From assembly GCA_046155815.1 (NCBI GenBank), contig JBJXFY010000177.1:1-38228 (forward strand): a DNA stretch of 38,228 bases, given 5' to 3'. Under the pieces are notes generated by a model that did not search any database, had not been told where the DNA came from, and saw only the letters and a list, made by a program, of their open reading frames with translations. The stretch is from JBJXFY01 sp046155815 (lineage in GTDB: Bacteria > Verrucomicrobiota > Verrucomicrobiia > Limisphaerales > CAIMTB01). Each line of letters starts with the position of its first letter. Positions within the stretch are counted from its first letter, which is position 1. Below, piece by piece: positions 35,230 through 38,228 of the stretch. The position numbers and the translations under genes are program-made.

Positions 35230-35276
35230 GCGTGGTCACCAGCCGTAAAAACCACCTGAAACCCGGCTGCCCCTCA

Positions 35277-36167
35277 TCACCCGCCGCCCGGCCGGACCTC
35301 CGCCATCAGCCGCTCCAGACGCCGGCCGTACTCGACGAAGTTCGCCCGCGTCGCGTCATCGTTCGCCGCCGGCGCCGCGGCGTCGTGGAAAACCACGACC
35401 ATGTGCGGCTCGATGGAGATGCCGCCGTCATAGCCGCGGGCGAGCGCGTCACGGAGGATTTCGCGGACCTTCCCCTGCCCTTCGCCAGGCCAGTTGTAGT
35501 CCGCGTCGTTCTTCGCCGGGTTCCACGTCGCGTCCTTGATGTGGAGGTGGACGGTGTGGTCGCGCACGGCCTGCCAGATTTCCCACGGATCCTGGCGCGG
35601 CCACGGCTTCGGCTTGTCGCGGTCGGCGTTGAAGACCGGGTTGGCCGTGTCGAACACCCACTTCAGCCCCGGCACCTGTTCGAGCAGCTCAAGCGCGTGG
35701 CGCGCGCCCATGCCGCCGTGGTTCATGCAGTTCTCGTGGACGGGCTGGAGGCCGGCATCGAGGAAACGGCGCGTGACCTCACACACGCGCTCGAAGACCA
35801 GCGGCGGCGTGCGCTCCGCGTCGGCGGCGGGCTTGAAGCTCATGATGCGCACCAGCCGCGTGCCGAGCCGCTGCATGCGCGGGATGCACCGCGCCACCTC
35901 CGCCAGCGTCACGTCCCAGGGCGTATCCACGGTCCTGGCCCAGTTCATGATCGTGGAGCCGAAGCAGCACACGCCCACGCCGGCGGCCTGGAGCTGGTCC
36001 ACGGCGCGGTCGAAGGCGGCGTCGGGCAGGTCGTGGAGGTTGGCCTTGGGGAAGCCCTCCACCTGCACGCCGCGCATCTCGAGCGTGGTCCAGCCCAGCT
36101 CGCGCGCGGCGGCGAGCTGCGATTCCAGCCGCCCGCCCGCCTCGTCACCGATGCCCGTCAGAAACAT
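35277..36167 (-). CDS. Sugar phosphate isomerase/epimerase-like TIM barrel protein
   Basis: A 296-residue protein of the xylose isomerase-like (AP endonuclease 2) barrel family. Metal-ligand type motifs are visible: QPVHENCMNHGG (Glu), WVFDTANPVF (Asp), VHLHIKDATWN (His and Asp), and GGISIEPHM (Glu) near the end, in the order expected for this fold. The reaction cannot be named. The ATG at 36167 (MFLTGIGDEAGG) is preferred because the family begins at the first barrel strand; a GTG at 36197 would add 10 residues and put the palindrome at 36169-36183 inside the gene. It is the only sugar-metabolism gene here besides the envelope genes, and lies 47 bases before rfaE2 on the same strand. Confidence 0.85.
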   Translation of the reverse strand: MFLTGIGDEAGGRLESQLAAARELGWTTLEMRGVQVEGFPKANLHDLPDAAFDRAVDQLQAAGVGVCCFGSTIMNWARTVDTPWDVTLAEVARCIPRMQRLGTRLVRIMSFKPAADAERTPPLVFERVCEVTRRFLDAGLQPVHENCMNHGGMGARHALELLEQVPGLKWVFDTANPVFNADRDKPKPWPRQDPWEIWQAVRDHTVHLHIKDATWNPAKNDADYNWPGEGQGKVREILRDALARGYDGGISIEPHMVVVFHDAAAPAANDDATRANFVEYGRRLERLMAEVRPGGG

Positions 36168-36168
36168 G

Positions 36169-36183
36169 CCGGCAGGCTGCCGG
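36169..36183. promoter_or_regulatory. 15-base palindrome before the isomerase-like gene
   Basis: CCGGCAG-G-CTGCCGG, perfectly symmetric around one base, one base upstream of the ATG at 36167. It could be an operator or an RNA hairpin blocking the start. If the gene starts at 36197 it is coding and may mean nothing. Confidence 0.3.
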
Positions 36184-36279
36184 GTCCGCGATGCCACCCG
36201 CGAGCAAATCTGAAGCGGTGCCGGTTTTCAGCTTCACCCGCTGGAGCCTCCCCGCCCTCCCGCTACCTTCCGCGCGCCC

Positions 36280-37899
36280 GTGCCCCTCTCCGACCCCATC
36301 CGCGCGAAGCTGGCGCAGACGCCCCACCGGCCCGGCGTGTACCTGCACAAGGACCGCTTCGGCCGCGTGATCTACGTCGGCAAGGCGCGCGACCTGCGCA
36401 AGCGCGTGGCCACCTACTTCCAGCCCTCGCGGCGGATGGGCTGGGACCTGAAGTTCAACGCCCTCGTCGGGGCCATCCACGATTTCGACTGGCACGTCGT
36501 GAAGTCCGAGGCCGAAGCGCTGCTGCTCGAGGGCCGGCTGATCAAGGAGCTCAAGCCGCAGTTCAACGTGGACTTCAAAGACGACCGCCGATTCCTCCTC
36601 CTCAAGGTCAACCTGAACGACCCCATCCCGCGCTTCACGCTGACGCGGTTGCGGCAGGACGACGGCTGCCTGTATTTCGGCCCGTTCGCGCACTCGGGCA
36701 GCGTGCGGCGGGCGCTCACGGTCATGCGGCGCAAGTTCCAGCTCCGCGGCTGCCGCGCGCTCACGCCCACGGAGTCCGACTACCGCCACTGCCTGTACGC
36801 GAACCTCAAGCACTGCACCGCGCCGTGCATCGGCAACGTCACGCGCGACGAGTACCTCGCGCAGGTCCGCGCCGGCTGCGACTTCCTGGCCGGGCAGGCG
36901 GAGGAGCTGGTCGCCGAGTTCGAGGCGGAGATGAGGCGCGCCGCCGCCCGGCTCGAGTTCGAGAAGGCCGCGCAGCTCCGCGACGCCATCAACGACCTGC
37001 GCCGCACCACGCAGCGCACCGAGAAGTTCGAGCGCGTCCCGTACACGTTGCCCGTCGCCATCAATCCCGCCGCCGACCTGACCGAGCTGGGCCGCGTGCT
37101 CGGCCTGCCCGCGCCGCCCGCGCGCATCGAGGGCTTCGACATCTCGAACATCAGCGGGACGTTCATGGTGTCCTCGATGGTGAGCTTCTGGCAGGGCCGG
37201 CCCGACCGCGCGAACTACCGGCGCTTCAAGATGAAGACCGTCACGCAGCAGGACGACTTCGCCTGCATGGCCGAGACGGTCCGGCGGCGCTACTCACGGC
37301 TCATGTCGGAACATAGCGCGATGGCCAACGCCAAAGGGGAGGGAGGATCGAGGAGTGAGGATGGAAAGGCGCACATGGACGCGCCTCCATCCACCAATCA
37401 GCATCCACCACCCATTCCCGCGGCGAAGCCGCGCCTTCCCGACCTCATCCTCATTGACGGCGGGCGCGGCCAGCTCAACGCCGCCTGCACGGAGCTGGCG
37501 AAGCTCGGCCTCGGCCAAGTGCCGGTTCTCGGTCTCGCGAAGGAGTTCGAGGAAATCCACCTGCCCAACCGTCCCGCGCCGCTGCGGCTCGGGCTGGACA
37601 GCGGCGCGGTGAAGCTGCTCCAGCGCGTGCGCGACGAGGCCCACCGCTTCGCCAACACCTTCAACGCCCAGCTCCGCCTCAAGAAGATCAGCGAGAGCCT
37701 GCTCGACGAGTTCCCCGGCATCGGGGAGGCGCGGAAGCAGGCGCTGCTGAAGAAGTTCGGGTCCGTCCAGCGCCTCAAGCTGGCGTCCGCCGAGGAGATC
37801 GCCGCCGTGCCCGGCTTCGGCGGGGCGATGGCGGAGCGGCTGCGGGAGTTCCTCGCGGCACGCACGGCCGGGGCGCCTGAACCGGCGGCGCCAGCGTAG
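36280..37899 (+). CDS. uvrC: UvrC, excinuclease ABC subunit C
   Basis: A 539-residue nucleotide-excision repair nuclease that makes the 3' and 5' cuts at UvrB-marked lesions. N-terminal GIY-YIG domain (PGVYLHKD...IYVGKARDLRKRV, 18-43); four Cys for a possible Fe-S cluster (LRGC, YRHC, KHC, APC); UVR/UvrB-binding helix RRAAARLEFEKAAQLRDAI (about 220-240); RNase H-like domain with GFDISNISG and LPDLILIDGGRGQLNAA; C-terminal double helix-hairpin-helix (DEFPGIGEARKQALLKKFG, AAVPGFGGAMAERL). It starts with GTG. It is shorter than E. coli UvrC (about 610) and carries a low-complexity insertion at about 345-386 inside the RNase H-like domain. Confidence 0.95.
   Translation: MPLSDPIRAKLAQTPHRPGVYLHKDRFGRVIYVGKARDLRKRVATYFQPSRRMGWDLKFNALVGAIHDFDWHVVKSEAEALLLEGRLIKELKPQFNVDFKDDRRFLLLKVNLNDPIPRFTLTRLRQDDGCLYFGPFAHSGSVRRALTVMRRKFQLRGCRALTPTESDYRHCLYANLKHCTAPCIGNVTRDEYLAQVRAGCDFLAGQAEELVAEFEAEMRRAAARLEFEKAAQLRDAINDLRRTTQRTEKFERVPYTLPVAINPAADLTELGRVLGLPAPPARIEGFDISNISGTFMVSSMVSFWQGRPDRANYRRFKMKTVTQQDDFACMAETVRRRYSRLMSEHSAMANAKGEGGSRSEDGKAHMDAPPSTNQHPPPIPAAKPRLPDLILIDGGRGQLNAACTELAKLGLGQVPVLGLAKEFEEIHLPNRPAPLRLGLDSGAVKLLQRVRDEAHRFANTFNAQLRLKKISESLLDEFPGIGEARKQALLKKFGSVQRLKLASAEEIAAVPGFGGAMAERLREFLAARTAGAPEPAAPA
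37311..37440 (+). repeat. In-frame hairpin-bearing insertion within uvrC
   Basis: This stretch codes for a Ser/Gly/Pro/His-rich segment between the YSRLM and LPDLILIDGG motifs, which are usually only a few residues apart. It has an asymmetric purine-rich then pyrimidine-rich composition. A 12-bp stem with a 2-base bulge (37359-37372 with 37381-37392, GGATGGA-AA-GGCGC / GCGCCTCCATCC) and a second hairpin CGCGGC-GAA-GCCGCG (37419-37433) are visible. It resembles a small palindromic element settled inside a gene; other copies cannot be looked for here. Confidence 0.5.
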
Positions 37900-38228
37900 C
37901 CGCCGCGCTTGCCGCTTGCCTCGCCCGCCGCCGCCGACTACTCCCGCGCCGGTTCGCCATGTTTTTCCAACGCCGCGCCCTGTGTTTCGCCGCCGCACTT
38001 CTTGATGCGTCCGTTCCCGGTGCCGGGCGCGCGCAGGCGCTTGATCCGGAGATCCTCCGGATGCGGGGCGGGGCGGTCCGACTCAAGAGATCGGCCGTGA
38101 AAAACCGGGGCGCAGCGCCCGGAGACCTCCGAGCTCCAGGCTCCCAGTGCCAGGCGGGCACCAACCGCCCAGCACCGAGGCGTGGACGGATCGCGCGCTT
38201 CGGGTAGGGAATCTGGAGCTTCCTTGGA
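37900..38228. other. Gene-poor right end
   Basis: No convincing gene. An 82-codon plus-strand frame (37959-38207) begins MFFQRRALCFAAALL, which looks like a signal peptide, but then turns Arg-rich with no recognisable family and no ribosome binding site. Minus-strand frames are open but look like GC shadows. Hairpins lie at 38105-38122 and 38153-38169 (GGCGG/CCGCC, 7-base loop). Confidence 0.5.
38100..38122 (-). terminator. Intrinsic terminator for a minus-strand gene beyond the right edge
   Basis: On the minus strand, CCGGG CGCTG CGC(C)CCGG forms a 7-bp stem with one bulged base and a 3-base loop, followed by TTTTT. It should end a transcript entering from the right. Confidence 0.6.

Noticed and set aside
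35240..35269. CAGCCG/CGGCTG inverted repeat between the isomerase-like gene and rfaE2
   Set aside because: The loop is 18 bases and the T-run lies in the loop, not after the stem, so it is not a terminator; I see no other supported role.
37959..38207. 82-codon frame with a signal-like N-terminus
   Set aside because: No ribosome binding site, no recognisable mature domain, and it runs across a terminator hairpin. Kept only as a remark.

Overview
The window is 38 kb of GC-rich bacterial chromosome. Several traits together point to the phylum Verrucomicrobiota, probably near the Limisphaerales/Pedosphaera group: a huge secreted LamG/PA14/HAF-repeat protein, an ECF sigma factor paired with a zinc-ribbon Ser/Thr kinase carrying WD40 repeats, a secreted DUF1080 protein, Gram-negative envelope genes (outer-membrane barrel, lipoproteins, heptose adenylyltransferase, Wzc-type kinase), and many GTG/TTG starts. 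The taxon is inferred from gene content only. No phage, insertion sequence, CRISPR array or rRNA was seen.

Layout. (1) 1-9615, minus strand: a tight three-gene secretion operon, in transcription order a parvulin-type foldase lipoprotein, a 579-residue secreted protein of unknown family, and a giant secreted multidomain protein of at least 2288 residues that runs off the left edge. (2) 9780-14070, minus: sigma factor followed by a transmembrane kinase with about 16 WD40 units. (3) 14206-16092, plus: an ABC-F ATPase of the Uup type. (4) 16207-19023, minus: tRNA-Asp, ptsI, a sugar-nucleotidyltransferase overlapping ptsI by 4 bases, and tRNA-Val, all in one direction. (5) 19125-22737: a DUF1080 secreted protein, an MsbA-like ABC exporter, and a divergent GDP-mannose 4,6-dehydratase. 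(6) 22829-28551: clpP-clpX, pyrE, a class V aminotransferase and ilvD. (7) 28682-34491, minus: an exopolysaccharide block with a glycosyltransferase, an outer-membrane barrel, a Wzc-like tyrosine kinase/chain-length regulator, a Wza-like lipoprotein and a membrane-anchored degenerate FHA protein. (8) 34615-38228: tRNA-Pro, rfaE2, a sugar isomerase/epimerase-like protein, uvrC and a gene-poor right end.

The most notable signals are: a textbook intrinsic terminator placed directly in front of the wzc start codon, which would make the export genes depend on readthrough; the foldase plus giant-protein operon; the FHA-like protein closing the exopolysaccharide operon; the ptsI/nucleotidyltransferase overlap bracketed by tRNAs; and an in-frame hairpin-bearing insertion in uvrC. 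All functions come from reading motifs by eye; no database search was possible.
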